A program made the position numbers and the translations under genes. DNA of 64,000 nucleotides from Flavisolibacter longurius (GTDB lineage Bacteria > Bacteroidota > Bacteroidia > Chitinophagales > Chitinophagaceae), in assembly GCA_013327885.1 (NCBI GenBank), contig JABUMY010000004.1, positions 310,001 to 374,000 on the forward strand, read 5' to 3'. The notes under the pieces were generated by a model, which was given only the letters and a program-made list of their open reading frames with translations, ran no database searches and was not told where the DNA came from. Shown in pieces: positions 41,901 through 51,700 of this stretch. Numbering within the stretch: position 1 is the first letter of the stretch; each line of letters opens with the position of its first letter.

Positions 41901-43283
41901 ATGTCTGAGCAATCAACCTCGTTTGTAGCCAAAAGCACCATCAAAGCCGCCGACAGAGAGCATCGCCGCAAGATCAACTTCAACATATCCCGCTACAACG
42001 CGGTTGTGCCCAATGGCAAACAACAGTTTACCGATGTGCACCTGGCCCGCGAAAAAGCCAAGAACCTGAAATGGCAGGCCATTGGCTCGCTGGACAAGCA
42101 ACTCGAAAGCTTCGAGGAAAAGATCACCAGTCGTGGCGCTAAAGTGCTGTGGGCCGAAACGGCCGACGATGCCCTGGAAGAGATCCTGAAGATCTGCAAA
42201 GTAAAAGCCTGCACCACACTTGTCAAAAGCAAAAGCATGGTAACGGAGGAAATTCACCTCAACAAATTCCTGGAGAAGAACGGCATTGAAAGCGTGGAAA
42301 CGGACCTGGGTGAATACATTCAGCAACTCGATGGCGAACCACCTTACCATATTGTAACGCCGGCCATGCACAAAAGCAAGGAAGACGTGGCGCGGCTGTT
42401 CAACAATAAGCTGGGAACAGACCCCGGGCTCAACCCCAGCCAACTAACCCTTGTGGCCCGCGAAAAGCTGCGGGAAAAATACACCGCCGCGCAAGTAGGC
42501 GTTACTGGTGCCAATTTTATCATTGCCGATACCGGCGCCATTGCTCTTACCGAGAACGAAGGTAACGGCCGCCTAAGCTGCGCCTGGCCCCAAACGCACA
42601 TTGTGATTGTAGGCATCGAAAAGGTTATTCCTTCGCTCACTGATCTTTCCCTTTTCTGGCCTTTGCTGTCAACCTATGGCACAGGGCAAAGAGTAACCTC
42701 TTATAATTCGATCATCAGCGGGCCGCGGCAGGAAGGTGAATCGGACGGCCCTGAAGAAATGTACGTGATCCTTCTGGATAACGGTCGAACCAACATTTTG
42801 GCCAATCCAAAAAGCCGCGAATCGCTTTATTGCATTCGTTGCGGTGCCTGTTTGAATGCCTGTCCCGTGTACAAGAACATCGGTGGTCATGCTTATGAAA
42901 CCACTTACAGCGGACCGATTGGATCGGTGATCACACCGCACCTGAAAAAGATGAACGACTGGAAGCACCTGAGCTATGCTTCCTCGCTTTGTGGAAACTG
43001 CACGGAGGTGTGTGCCGTTAAGATCAACCTCCACGAACTGCTGCTCGAAAACCGACACGAAGCGGTGGAAGAAGGCGCTGCTGCCATGACCGAACGGGTG
43101 GCATGGAAGTTTTGGAAAACGGCCATGATGAGCCGGCGGTTGATGAACACAGGCTCGGGAAAAATGAAAAGCTGGGCGGTCAGCAGTTTTGTAAAAGACT
43201 GGAGCCGTCACCGCGCCGACCTGCAATTCCCGGCCAAATCATTTAATCAGCAGTGGAAAGAAAGGAATAACAAAAGGCCTTAA
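41901..43283 (+). CDS. lutB: LutB-type iron-sulfur protein (lactate utilisation)
   Basis: A 460-residue protein with an N-terminal LUD (DUF162) domain (about 60-300; GANFIIADTGAIALTENEGN) and two 4Fe-4S binding motifs, CIRCGACLNACPVY near 312 and LCGNCTEVCAVKI near 365. In Bacillus LutB is part of the LutABC lactate dehydrogenase. Here lutA and lutC are not in the window; the neighbours are a DUF3109 gene (5 nt upstream) and a deacetylase gene (8 nt downstream). The protein may act with subunits encoded elsewhere. Confidence 0.9.
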   Translation: MSEQSTSFVAKSTIKAADREHRRKINFNISRYNAVVPNGKQQFTDVHLAREKAKNLKWQAIGSLDKQLESFEEKITSRGAKVLWAETADDALEEILKICKVKACTTLVKSKSMVTEEIHLNKFLEKNGIESVETDLGEYIQQLDGEPPYHIVTPAMHKSKEDVARLFNNKLGTDPGLNPSQLTLVAREKLREKYTAAQVGVTGANFIIADTGAIALTENEGNGRLSCAWPQTHIVIVGIEKVIPSLTDLSLFWPLLSTYGTGQRVTSYNSIISGPRQEGESDGPEEMYVILLDNGRTNILANPKSRESLYCIRCGACLNACPVYKNIGGHAYETTYSGPIGSVITPHLKKMNDWKHLSYASSLCGNCTEVCAVKINLHELLLENRHEAVEEGAAAMTERVAWKFWKTAMMSRRLMNTGSGKMKSWAVSSFVKDWSRHRADLQFPAKSFNQQWKERNNKRP

Positions 43284-43291
43284 TTTACAGT

Positions 43292-44599
43292 GTGATCATT
43301 TATAGCCATACGTTGTCGCCACGCTTGCAGTACGTGGTTGATTTCCTGTCGCAATACTACAATACACCCATCAAGCTGCTGTGCGATGAGGAGAAATACC
43401 TTGTGCACCCCGATCCGCACCGGATCAACTACAGCTATCACCGTTTGCAGGAAGGCGAAGTGTGGATCCACTCGCATGTGCTCCTTTTCGAGTCCACCAT
43501 CCGGCCGGTGAAGATTGAATGTTTTGAGCACAACGGGCACAAGGCTTTTTTTAAAACGGAAGGTGATACCGGCTTTGATCTTTTTGCCGGTATTTTCTTT
43601 TTGCTGACCCGCTACGAAGAGTACCTGCCGCACCGCAAGGACATGTACGGCCGGTACGATCACCATGCCTCGCTAGCTTCTAAAGAAAACTTTTTGCACC
43701 TGCCGCTAGTCAATCTTTGGCTGGAAGATTTCAGGCAGTTGCTGCAGGAACGCTTTCCGGATCTCAAACTGCCGATGCCGCGTTTTCAATACAAAGCAAC
43801 GTATGATATCGACATTGCCTGGAGCTACAGGAACAAAGGCCTCCAGCGCAATGCAGGCGCCATTGCCAGGCTTTTCTTTGCGGGCAAATGGGGCTCAATG
43901 CTGCACCGCATCGGGGTAATAAGAGGCCGCAGGCAAGACCCCTTTGATGCCTATGAGTGGATGGATGACCTGCACCGGCAGGCAGGCCTGCAGCCACTTT
44001 ATTTTATCCTGGCAGCCCAGCAGCGCAGCCGGTACGACAGGAACATTGATCCCAGGAACCCGGCCTTTGTTGAACTGGTTAGGGATCTTGCATCGAAGTA
44101 TACCGTTGGCCTGCATCCTTCCTGGGCCAGTGGCGATCAGCAACCGCTTTTGGCAAAAGAAAAAGGCTGGCTTGAAAACATTTCCGGAAGATCCATAACA
44201 GCATCGCGGCAGCACTTCCTTCGTTTTGATTTGCCTGCAACCTACCGGCGATTACTTGCAGCAGGTATTTCCGACGAATATTCCATGGGCTATGGCACCA
44301 TCAATGGCTTCAGGGCTTCGGTTGCCACACCGTATGATTGGTTTGACCTGAAGGCCGAAAGCAAAACAGGGCTGCGCATTCATCCATTTTGTTTTATGGA
44401 TGCCAATGCTTTTTATGAAGAAAAAAAATCAGCTGCCGATGCCTTGCAGGAAATGCTGCAGTTGTACGATACGGTTCGCTCGGTGAAAGGAACCATGATC
44501 ACGGTTTGGCACAATAGCTTTCTGGGTGTTGATCCAACATTCGAAGGCTGGCGGGAAGCATACGAACAGTTTGTGTTGCGAATTAAAGAGGAAAAGTGA
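43292..44599 (+). CDS. Polysaccharide deacetylase family protein
   Basis: A 435-residue protein starting at GTG. Residues 120-280 and 330-425 show carbohydrate-esterase-4-like blocks: ATYDIDIAWSY with the metal-binding Asp pair, TVGLHPSWASGD with a His, the YSMGYGTINGFRASVATPYDW segment and VWHNSFLG near the end. There is no signal peptide. The family removes acetyl groups from peptidoglycan or exopolysaccharide sugars; the long N-terminal part (1-120) is a Bacteroidota-specific addition. It is the last gene of the mutY-to-deacetylase plus-strand run. Confidence 0.82.
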   Translation: MIIYSHTLSPRLQYVVDFLSQYYNTPIKLLCDEEKYLVHPDPHRINYSYHRLQEGEVWIHSHVLLFESTIRPVKIECFEHNGHKAFFKTEGDTGFDLFAGIFFLLTRYEEYLPHRKDMYGRYDHHASLASKENFLHLPLVNLWLEDFRQLLQERFPDLKLPMPRFQYKATYDIDIAWSYRNKGLQRNAGAIARLFFAGKWGSMLHRIGVIRGRRQDPFDAYEWMDDLHRQAGLQPLYFILAAQQRSRYDRNIDPRNPAFVELVRDLASKYTVGLHPSWASGDQQPLLAKEKGWLENISGRSITASRQHFLRFDLPATYRRLLAAGISDEYSMGYGTINGFRASVATPYDWFDLKAESKTGLRIHPFCFMDANAFYEEKKSAADALQEMLQLYDTVRSVKGTMITVWHNSFLGVDPTFEGWREAYEQFVLRIKEEK

Positions 44600-44605
44600 G
44601 GGAGG

Positions 44606-44646
44606 AGAAGTTCACGAGTTCACTTGTTCACGGGCTCACGAGTTGA
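44606..44646. repeat. Octamer-type array after the deacetylase gene
   Basis: Units of roughly TTCACGAG, TTCACTTG, TTCACGGGC, TCACGAGT follow the stop codon with a period near 8 nt. It lies next to the larger heptamer array at 44681-44771, but the two are not complementary. Confidence 0.6.
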
Positions 44647-44680
44647 ACAGCCAGCATTACAGTTTAAAATTTGTATAAAA

Positions 44681-44771
44681 GTTCCGTTTCACGTTTGACG
44701 TCTCCCGTTTGACGTTTCTCGTCGCACATCTCACTTCTCTCGTTTCTCGTTTCTCATCTCCCGTCTCGCCT
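44681..44771. repeat. Thirteen consecutive heptamers overlapping a permease 3' end
   Basis: Read on the plus strand, 13 units of exactly 7 nt follow each other without a phase break: GTTCCGT, TTCACGT, TTGACGT, CTCCCGT, TTGACGT, TTCTCGT, CGCACAT, CTCACTT, CTCTCGT, TTCTCGT, TTCTCAT, CTCCCGT, CTCGCCT. On the minus strand these are ACGTGAA/ACGTCAA/ACGAGAA-type units. The stop codon and last 13 codons of the permease lie inside. Confidence 0.9.
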
Positions 44772-45747
44772 GCCTGTTTACCAAAAAAACTCCCAGCAAT
44801 GTTATCAGCACGCCGGCCACTATGGCACCAGTGATCTTTTCATCAAACAAAAGAGCGCCGGCAGCAAAAGCCACCATGGGATTGATGTAGGCATAAAGCG
44901 AAGCCTGTTCTGTCGGCAGGTTTTGCAACGCATACAAGTACGCAATAAATGACAGCACGGAGCCAAACAAGACCAGGTAAAGAATGGCCGTCCACGCCTG
45001 CCAGGGAATGGCTGAAAACGCAATGCTGCTGTTGGTAGCGCTTGCAATTAGATACAACAGCGGCCCGGAAATGATCATTTGCAAACCCAGGGCGAAATAA
45101 GGATTAAAGCGCAAGGCATGTTGCTTGGTGTACAACGTGCCAAAGGCCCACGACCAGGTAGAAACGAGCGAAAGAAAAATACCAAAGCGAAATTCTGCGT
45201 TGAGGAAATCATGGAGGTGTTCGTAAAAAATAACACAGATGCCGGTAAAGCCCAGCACCAGTCCCGCTACAGTTCCCCGCTTCATCGTTGACCGGGCACC
45301 CCAAAAACCGATCAGCACCAACCAAAGGGGAAAGATGGCGCCAATGATGGAACCCAGTCCGGCCGAAATGTATTGCACGCCCCAGGTGGAAAGCCCGTTG
45401 CTTAGCATAAAATTCAGGATGCTTAAAACAAGGATGGGCCCCCATTCTTTTCCCTTCGGAAAGCTGGTGCCGCGAATCAAAAAATAAGTGACATATACCA
45501 GTCCGCCCAGTGTTTGACGAATACCGGCCAGTTGCAAGGCGGGCATGTACCGCACCCCTTCCTTGGATGCCACCCAGGTAGTGCCCCAAAAAAGACAAAC
45601 AACACCCAGGGCAAAAAGAGCTTTGGGCCTGGTGCCGCGTTGCAAAAAGCCAAACGGGTTGAGCAAGCTTGCCTGGCGGGTAAAGGCCACAGCGCCATTC
45701 AAGGCATCGCTGACTTTTGGAAACGAAAAAATGATCTTACGGCGCAT
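44731..45747 (-). CDS. DMT superfamily permease (EamA domains)
   Basis: A 338-residue protein with ten predicted membrane helices in two EamA halves: LFALGVVCLFWGTTWVASKE opens the first, and VLFGSVLSFIAYLYALQNLP followed by EQASLYAYINPMVAFAAGAL is typical of the second. DMT permeases export amino acids or other metabolites; the substrate is unknown. The ATG at 45747 was chosen because the open frame upstream (to 46005) is only translated heptamer repeat. The C-terminal tail ARREMRNEKREK and the stop are encoded by the 44681-44771 repeat, so the natural end of the protein has probably been replaced. Confidence 0.85.
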   Translation of the reverse strand: MRRKIIFSFPKVSDALNGAVAFTRQASLLNPFGFLQRGTRPKALFALGVVCLFWGTTWVASKEGVRYMPALQLAGIRQTLGGLVYVTYFLIRGTSFPKGKEWGPILVLSILNFMLSNGLSTWGVQYISAGLGSIIGAIFPLWLVLIGFWGARSTMKRGTVAGLVLGFTGICVIFYEHLHDFLNAEFRFGIFLSLVSTWSWAFGTLYTKQHALRFNPYFALGLQMIISGPLLYLIASATNSSIAFSAIPWQAWTAILYLVLFGSVLSFIAYLYALQNLPTEQASLYAYINPMVAFAAGALLFDEKITGAIVAGVLITLLGVFLVNRQARREMRNEKREK

Positions 45748-45850
45748 GGTTCCTTTGCTCTTTTTGCCCCGCAAAGAAAAGAAGATTACTGCATGCCGCT
45801 TGCAGGATTGCGGATGAGTGGTTGGTGCGCAGGAACAGGAGGAGGGAGCA

Positions 45851-45949
45851 GGTTTGAGGGTCGATGTTTGAGGTTTGACGTTCGATGTTCGAGGACAGTG
45901 TTCGGGGTTGAAGGTTTGATGTTCGATGTTTGCTGTGCAAGGTTCAAGG
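45851..45949. repeat. Array of about 14 heptamers upstream of the permease gene
   Basis: Six exact 7-nt units (GGTTTGA, GGGTCGA, TGTTTGA, GGTTTGA, CGTTCGA, TGTTCGA) are followed by one 8-nt unit and seven more heptamers (TTCGGGG, TTGAAGG, TTTGATG, TTCGATG, TTTGCTG, TGCAAGG, TTCAAGG). On the minus strand they read as AACATCR/AACGTCA-like units. Confidence 0.85.
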
Positions 45950-46116
45950 AGTTTGTTGCCTGTTTTTCGTTTTTGTTTTATGTTGAAACTTCCCGGCCAG
46001 GTCAACTCTTGTTTATTGTTTGTACTACAATGGATAGTACTATTAAGCTATTGCTATCCATTTAGCGATAAGCATTAACAGAATTTTTCTCTCGTTATCG
46101 AGAATTCGTCTACCAA

Positions 46117-46258
46117 AGTTGCCCCGCCATTTATGGCGGGGGTGACAATCATGGGATTAAATAAGTAGCGGCTATAGCCAAACCGGTTTGGCTATAGCCG
46201 CTATTAAGACAGCCTATCAAATCTTATCTTATCCCCGCGCTAAAGCGGCGGGGCAACT
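46117..46258. mobile_element. 142-bp MITE-like element with nested palindromes
   Basis: Terminal inverted repeats AGTTGCCCCGCC (46117-46128) and GGCGGGGCAACT (46247-46258) are perfect. Each end also forms its own hairpin (CCCCGCCA / TGGCGGGG at 46122-46141; CCCCGC / GCGGGG at 46233-46253). The centre, 46166-46203, is a perfect 38-bp palindrome with half-site TAGCGGCTATAGCCAAACC. No transposase gene and no clear target duplication were seen. Confidence 0.65.
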
Positions 46259-46516
46259 GGAGAAAAGCAATACAGCAAGAAGAGCACTGTCTCAAAAAAG
46301 TATATATGACGTAGCAAATCAAAAATTGAAAATTGCTTTTTCACCAAAAATGCATGTAACCAAAATAAAGTAGCCGGTTTTCTATCTCCACATTTTTGCT
46401 TCACTCCAACACCAACATCACCATCAACTTCCGCTTCAATTGTGAATACTATTCTTACATAGAAATACATTCCAGCAAGAACATCATGCTACAAATGCAA
46501 CTCCTTTGTTGCTGAA

Positions 46517-47782
46517 TCAGTAATCGATCTTTGTTTGCGAAGAACTGCCGCCGCCATTGTCCATGTTTTCAATAAAAGCAGCTGTGCCCAGTGCAATAAC
46601 AACAATGATCAAACCCACCATAAACACCGTGTAAGCTATGCGCAGGTAACGGTATTTGCGGGCCAGCACCACACCCAGGTAATAGATGTCCATCATCATG
46701 GTGTTGTACAGGTATTCTTTGTCGCGGATCATTTGGTTCATGCCCCACTGGTAATCCTGCAACTGCATGCGGTGAAAATTGCCAAAGAAAAGAAGGTTGG
46801 TTTTTTTGTTGCGGATGTCTTCTTCCGTAAACCGTCCGCTGTTGATCGAAGGCCGCGTGGCCAGGATGGCAAAGGTCACACAAACCAAACATGTAAGCAC
46901 CAAAATTACCACCGGGATAATATAGCCTTCGTTACCCGCTGCCATTATGCGTGGCAAGCCATACGAAACGGCAACGGAAAGAATAATGGAGTTGACGGTA
47001 ATAAGAATATGCGCTTTGCTGTCGGCCATGCCGCTCAACTCAATGTGGTTGTTGGAGGTGGTGCGAAACATGGTTTGAATGCCACGCTCTGCATTTTTTT
47101 GTTCCTGCGCACTGATGGCTTCCACTTCCGTCAGGTAAGGAAATATTTTTTCAGGTTCTGCTGCAACAGGTTCCAGCTTGTCGTTTTTCTTTTTGGTGAG
47201 CTGGGAAAGATTGGTCTGCTTTTTCGGCTCCAGAAATTCCTGCCCGTAATCGGTAAAATAGCGGTGATTACCAAGAAACTGGATGTTGTTCTTACGCCAT
47301 TCTTTTTTGTTGATTTTGTGCCCAAGCATGCTTTCACGTTCCTGCTTCAGCAACAGGTTTCTGGCTTTGAAATCTTCCGTGGAAAGATGAAAAAGATCGG
47401 CATCGCAAAGAATTTTTTCAATCAGGCTTACCGGCGATTGCGGCATTTTGGTGGCCTGGATGCAGGAGGCCACACGCTGAATGGTGGTATCATCTACCTG
47501 GTGATTGGCGAGAAACTGTGTAGTAATCTGTACACTCACATCCTCATGTCCTTCGGCACGACCGGCAGAATATCCGGTATCGTGAAACCAGGCAGCCAGC
47601 ATCAACACCAACCGGTCCTCCTCCTGCAACTGATAATGATTGGCCATATGGCTACAGGCTTCCACCACGTCCTCGGTATGCTCCAGACTGTGGAAAACAA
47701 ATTCCGGATTTACCTTGTGTTGGAATACATCTGTAACGTAAGCCCGGGCTGCGCCCAACAACTGGCTGTTCGTTTCATTCAT
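46517..47782 (-). CDS. HD-domain protein fused to Pycsar-effector-type (DUF5706) membrane domain
   Basis: 421 residues from MNETNSQLLG; the open frame upstream is not protein-like. The N-terminal half (about 1-200) is an HD phosphohydrolase: FHSLEHTEDVV (His 35), AAWFHDTGY (His-Asp 67-68), GHED, and LCDADLFHLS (Asp 127/129). A charged linker follows. The C-terminal half has ADSKAHILITVNSIILSVAVS, a second helix PVVILVLTCLVCVTFAILAT, and a third near 395, the arrangement of DUF5706, the family of the Pycsar effector PycTM. PycTM damages membranes on binding a cyclic pyrimidine nucleotide; no cyclase gene is adjacent. The HD part could destroy or sense a nucleotide. Divergent start 38 nt from the next gene. 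Confidence 0.85.
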   Translation of the reverse strand: MNETNSQLLGAARAYVTDVFQHKVNPEFVFHSLEHTEDVVEACSHMANHYQLQEEDRLVLMLAAWFHDTGYSAGRAEGHEDVSVQITTQFLANHQVDDTTIQRVASCIQATKMPQSPVSLIEKILCDADLFHLSTEDFKARNLLLKQERESMLGHKINKKEWRKNNIQFLGNHRYFTDYGQEFLEPKKQTNLSQLTKKKNDKLEPVAAEPEKIFPYLTEVEAISAQEQKNAERGIQTMFRTTSNNHIELSGMADSKAHILITVNSIILSVAVSYGLPRIMAAGNEGYIIPVVILVLTCLVCVTFAILATRPSINSGRFTEEDIRNKKTNLLFFGNFHRMQLQDYQWGMNQMIRDKEYLYNTMMMDIYYLGVVLARKYRYLRIAYTVFMVGLIIVVIALGTAAFIENMDNGGGSSSQTKIDY

Positions 47783-47820
47783 GGTACTTGGTGCATTGTT
47801 TGATAAAGTAAAAGTAACAA

Positions 47821-48720
47821 ATGCGTAAAATGTTATTTCAAAAGAAATGCCTGCCTCTTCCGTTCCTATTTTTCGTTTGTACGCTGCTGTTTGTTGCAGG
47901 ATGTAAACAAAAAGGATCCTCACCGCCCGATTATGACCTGGGAAACCCCCAAACCACACTGCTCGGGAAAGCCCTGAACGAAATTTCCGGCATTACCTAT
48001 GCCAGTGCAGAAGACAGCACCCTCCTGGGAATTGTTGACGGCCAGCAAAAAGTTTTTATGCTGAACATGCGTACGGCAAAGTTGACTGACTACACGGCGG
48101 ATGTGGTGCCGAAAAACAGCGATCCGGAAGATATTGTAAAGAAGGACAGTTCCGTTTTTATTTTACTGAGCAAGGGCATTATTTACGAAGTGCCCGGAGC
48201 TGCAAAAGACACATCAGGTAAAGACACAACAGGTATCAAGATCTACGACCTTGGTCTCAAGGGTACCAACGATTTTGAAACGATGTATTACGATTCATCG
48301 GCAAATGCGCTGGTGATCATGTGCAAAGAATGCGCACATGAAAAAGGAAAGGGTTATCGCACGGCCTACCGCTTTGACCTGGCCACCCGCACATTTGACT
48401 CCTCGGAGCTTTATACCATCGATAAAGAAGAAGTACGGAAAATTGTCAACGACGCCGAGGCCAAGTTCGATCCATCGGCCGCCGCCATTCATCCCCTGAA
48501 CAACCGGCTGTATATTCTTTCGTCGGCCGGCAACCTGCTGGTGGTTGCTACCCTGCAGGGCGAGGTGCTGGAAGCTTATAATCTCAATCCCGATGTATTT
48601 CCCCAATCCGAGGGCATTGCTTTTGCACCCAATGGAGATATGTTGATCACAAATGAGAAAAAGCATGGCGAACCCACCCTACTTCGTTTTCCGTATAAGC
48701 CTCAAAAAAGCAAAAAATAA
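47821..48720 (+). CDS. SdiA-regulated-domain lipoprotein
   Basis: A 299-residue lipoprotein (lipobox FVAGCKQKG). The body is a beta-propeller-like repeat with KALNEISGITYASAEDSTLL, NDFETMYYDSSANALVIMCKE and the C-terminal DVFPQSEGIAFAPNGDMLIT, matching the SdiA-regulated/phytase-esterase-like family. The function is unknown; related proteins are periplasmic or outer-membrane. The stop overlaps closely with the metallophosphoesterase fusion gene (start 5 nt downstream), indicating an operon and suggesting that both deal with the same organic phosphate. Confidence 0.85.
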   Translation: MRKMLFQKKCLPLPFLFFVCTLLFVAGCKQKGSSPPDYDLGNPQTTLLGKALNEISGITYASAEDSTLLGIVDGQQKVFMLNMRTAKLTDYTADVVPKNSDPEDIVKKDSSVFILLSKGIIYEVPGAAKDTSGKDTTGIKIYDLGLKGTNDFETMYYDSSANALVIMCKECAHEKGKGYRTAYRFDLATRTFDSSELYTIDKEEVRKIVNDAEAKFDPSAAAIHPLNNRLYILSSAGNLLVVATLQGEVLEAYNLNPDVFPQSEGIAFAPNGDMLITNEKKHGEPTLLRFPYKPQKSKK

Positions 48721-48724
48721 TTTG

Positions 48725-51700
48725 ATGAGAAGCCTCTTGTTTTGTGTTTTCGCCCTGGTGACAACCACCTGCATAGCGCAGACCGACACCCTTACCCAAC
48801 GCGTTTTTTTGATTGGCGATGCCGGCGAAATCTTTGCCGGTGACCGTCACCCGGTTGTGGACTGGCTGCAGAAAAATGTAAACTGGGACGATGAACGAAA
48901 CAGCGCCGTTTATCTTGGTGATAACATTTACCCGCTGGGTCTGCCCATGAAAGGTGAGCCGGAATATGAGAACGCCAAAAGGATTGTAGATTACCTGGTG
49001 AAACCATTCGTGGGTAAAAAAGGCAAAGCGTTTTTTGTACCCGGCAACCACGACTGGGAGAACGGCAAAATGGGCGGCTGGCAACGTATCCGCAACCAGC
49101 ACAATTACATCAATGGTATGGGACAGAGCAATATCCAGTCCCTGCCCACCGACGGTTGTCCCGGGCCCATAGCTGTTGACTTCAACGACCAGTTGGCCGT
49201 GGTGTTTATCGATAGCCAATGGTTTTTATACATTCATGAAAAGCCGGGCTTTAGTTCCTCTTGTAATAGCCGTTCGGTACAGGAGTTTGCTACCGAATTG
49301 CAGGAAATTGTAGCGCAGCACCAAAACCAGTTGCTGCTGATTGTAAACCATCATCCTATTTATTCGTTTGGGCCGCACGGCGGCGACTATACGTGGAAAG
49401 AGCACCTTTTTCCCTTAACCGCCGTCAACAAAAATCTTTGGATACCGCTGCCGGTGCTGGGTTCCATTTATCCCATTGCCCGCGGTGTATTTGGCAACCT
49501 GCAGGACATTAAGCACCCGTTGTACCAAACAATGGCCGAAGTGCTGGAAGAAGCTATCCGCAAGCATCCTAACGCCATCATTGCTTCGGGTCACGACCAC
49601 AGCCTTCAATTTATCCGGCGCACCATTCAAAAAGATACTATTTACCAGATCGTTAGCGGGTCGGGTGCAAAGATCAGCCGCATCAAAGAAAACAAGGAAG
49701 GCGACCTGCTTTTCCAGGACCTGATGCACGGCTTTTCTACGCTGGAGATCTACAAAAGCGGCCGTACGGTAACCAAGTTTTACAACCTGAACAGCAAAGA
49801 CCTTTCGGACAATACCTGGAGCCGTGACCTGGAATCCATCACAGCACCAACAACCGTAATCTCATCAGACAGCATCCCCGTTTTGCCGGAAGCGGTAACG
49901 GTGGCTGCCAACCCGGGGCTTGCTTCAAGTGGCATGCGCAATTTTTTACTGGGAAAAAATTACCGGTCTGAATGGACAACACCGGTTACCGCACCAGTGC
50001 TTGACCTGGGTAAAGAGTTTGGCGGTCTTACACCAACAAAGCAAGGTGGCGGAAAACAAACCCGGTCGCTGCGGGTGGTCGATGCCAACGGCAAAGAGTG
50101 GTCGCTTCGCTCAGTGGAGAAGTTCCCTGAGGCGGCCATTCCGCCCGACATGCGGCAAACCTTTGTACAGGACCTCGTGAACCAGGGCATCTCGGCTTCT
50201 TACCCTTTTGGAAGTTTGTCAATAGAGCCGCTGGCAAAAGCTGCCGGTGTTCCTTATCATCGCAAAAAACTGATCTATATACCTGACGATCCCCGGCTGG
50301 GACGTTTCCGGCCAACGTTCAAGAACACGCTGGCTATTATGGAAGAGCGGGAACCCGATGGCATCACCAAAACCGACAACACCGATGAAGTGGTGCTGAA
50401 GCTGGCAAAGGACAATGATGACCACATTGACCAGGTAGCGGTGTTAAAGGCCCGCCTGCTGGATAATTTTTATATGGACTTCGACCGCCACGAAGGGCAA
50501 TGGGATTGGGCTACAAGGGACACCGGCAAGGGCAAGGTTTATTTTCCCATTCCCAAAGACCAGGACCAAGTGTTTTTTGTGAACCAGGGTGTGGTGCCGC
50601 ATTTTGTAAAACGTCCCTGGCTGGTACCCGAACTCCAGGGTTTTGAAGGCGAAGCAAAAGACATTAAAACCTTTAACCGGCCCGCCCGCAACTTCGACCG
50701 CTTTTTCCTCAACGAGTTGGAAAGGGAAACCTGGAGTAACCAGGTGGATACTTTTTTAAGTAAGATGACGGATGCGGTACTGGAAGAAGCACTCTTGCGC
50801 CAACCCAAAGAAGTGCGGGGCTTTCACTACGATAAAATTTTATCGACACTCAAAGAGCGGCGCAAGTATTTCAAGTCCGACATGCTGAAGTATTACGACT
50901 TCCTGTCGGAAGAAGTGAACATTGTTGGTTCCAACCAGCGGGAGTTGTTTGTGATCGACAAACTCGAAGGCGGCAAGGTACATGTCAAAGTCAACAAGAT
51001 CGATACGAACGGCAACATTGCCACCCGTGTTTACGAACGCACCTTTGATGAAAAGTTCACCCGCCAGTTGATGATCTATGGATTGGAAGGCAAGGACAGT
51101 TTTGTGGTAAAGGGAGTGGCCAGTACCATTAAGATGCGCATTATCGGTGGCCCCGGCGATGATTATTTCCGCAACGAAAGCAGCGAAGGAAAGGCCATCA
51201 GGGTGTATGATGTGAGCTTTGAAGACAACAAGTTCGAGGGCAATCTTTCCGGCTTTTTACAACGGGTAGGCAACAACCCAAGCAACAACGAATACACGCC
51301 TATATTTTACCGGTATGGTTATGTAAAACCTGGCCTGACCGCGGCCTTTAACATCGACGACGGCGTATTCATTGGCGGCCGTATGGAAGTGCTTACGCAT
51401 GGCTTCCGGAAAGAACCCTTTAGTGAACGGCATATTTTTACAGCAGGTCATGCCCTGCGTACCTCCTCGTATTATTTTACGTATGCCGGCGATTTTACAC
51501 GGGCAGTTGGCATTAACGACCTGCTCATTCGCGGCGACTTACGGGCACCTATAAACGTAAGCAACTTTTTTGGCATTGGTAACAATACCACCTACAACCG
51601 AGAACTAGGCGGCCCGCGGCTGCAGTACTACCGGTCAAGGTACAACATCGGTAACCTGTCTGTTATGCTGCGTCGTCACCTGCAGTCGTGGATGCGTATT

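Larger units (their letters stand above)
45748..46516. other. 769-nt gene-free region rich in repeats
   Basis: It carries the heptamer array 45851-45949, the MITE-like palindromic element 46117-46258 and AT-rich sequence up to 46516. Short open frames exist on both strands, but they are translations of the repeats and show no protein-like composition. Confidence 0.6.

Noticed and set aside
45748-46005. 86-codon N-terminal extension of the DMT permease
   Set aside because: The extension is the translated heptamer array and has no export or membrane features; the ATG at 45747 precedes the first helix by a normal distance.
46188-46470. Two short open frames (61 and 76 residues, opposite strands) in the gap before the HD-DUF5706 gene
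   Set aside because: They translate the MITE-like palindrome and AT-rich flank, have no family resemblance and no start context.
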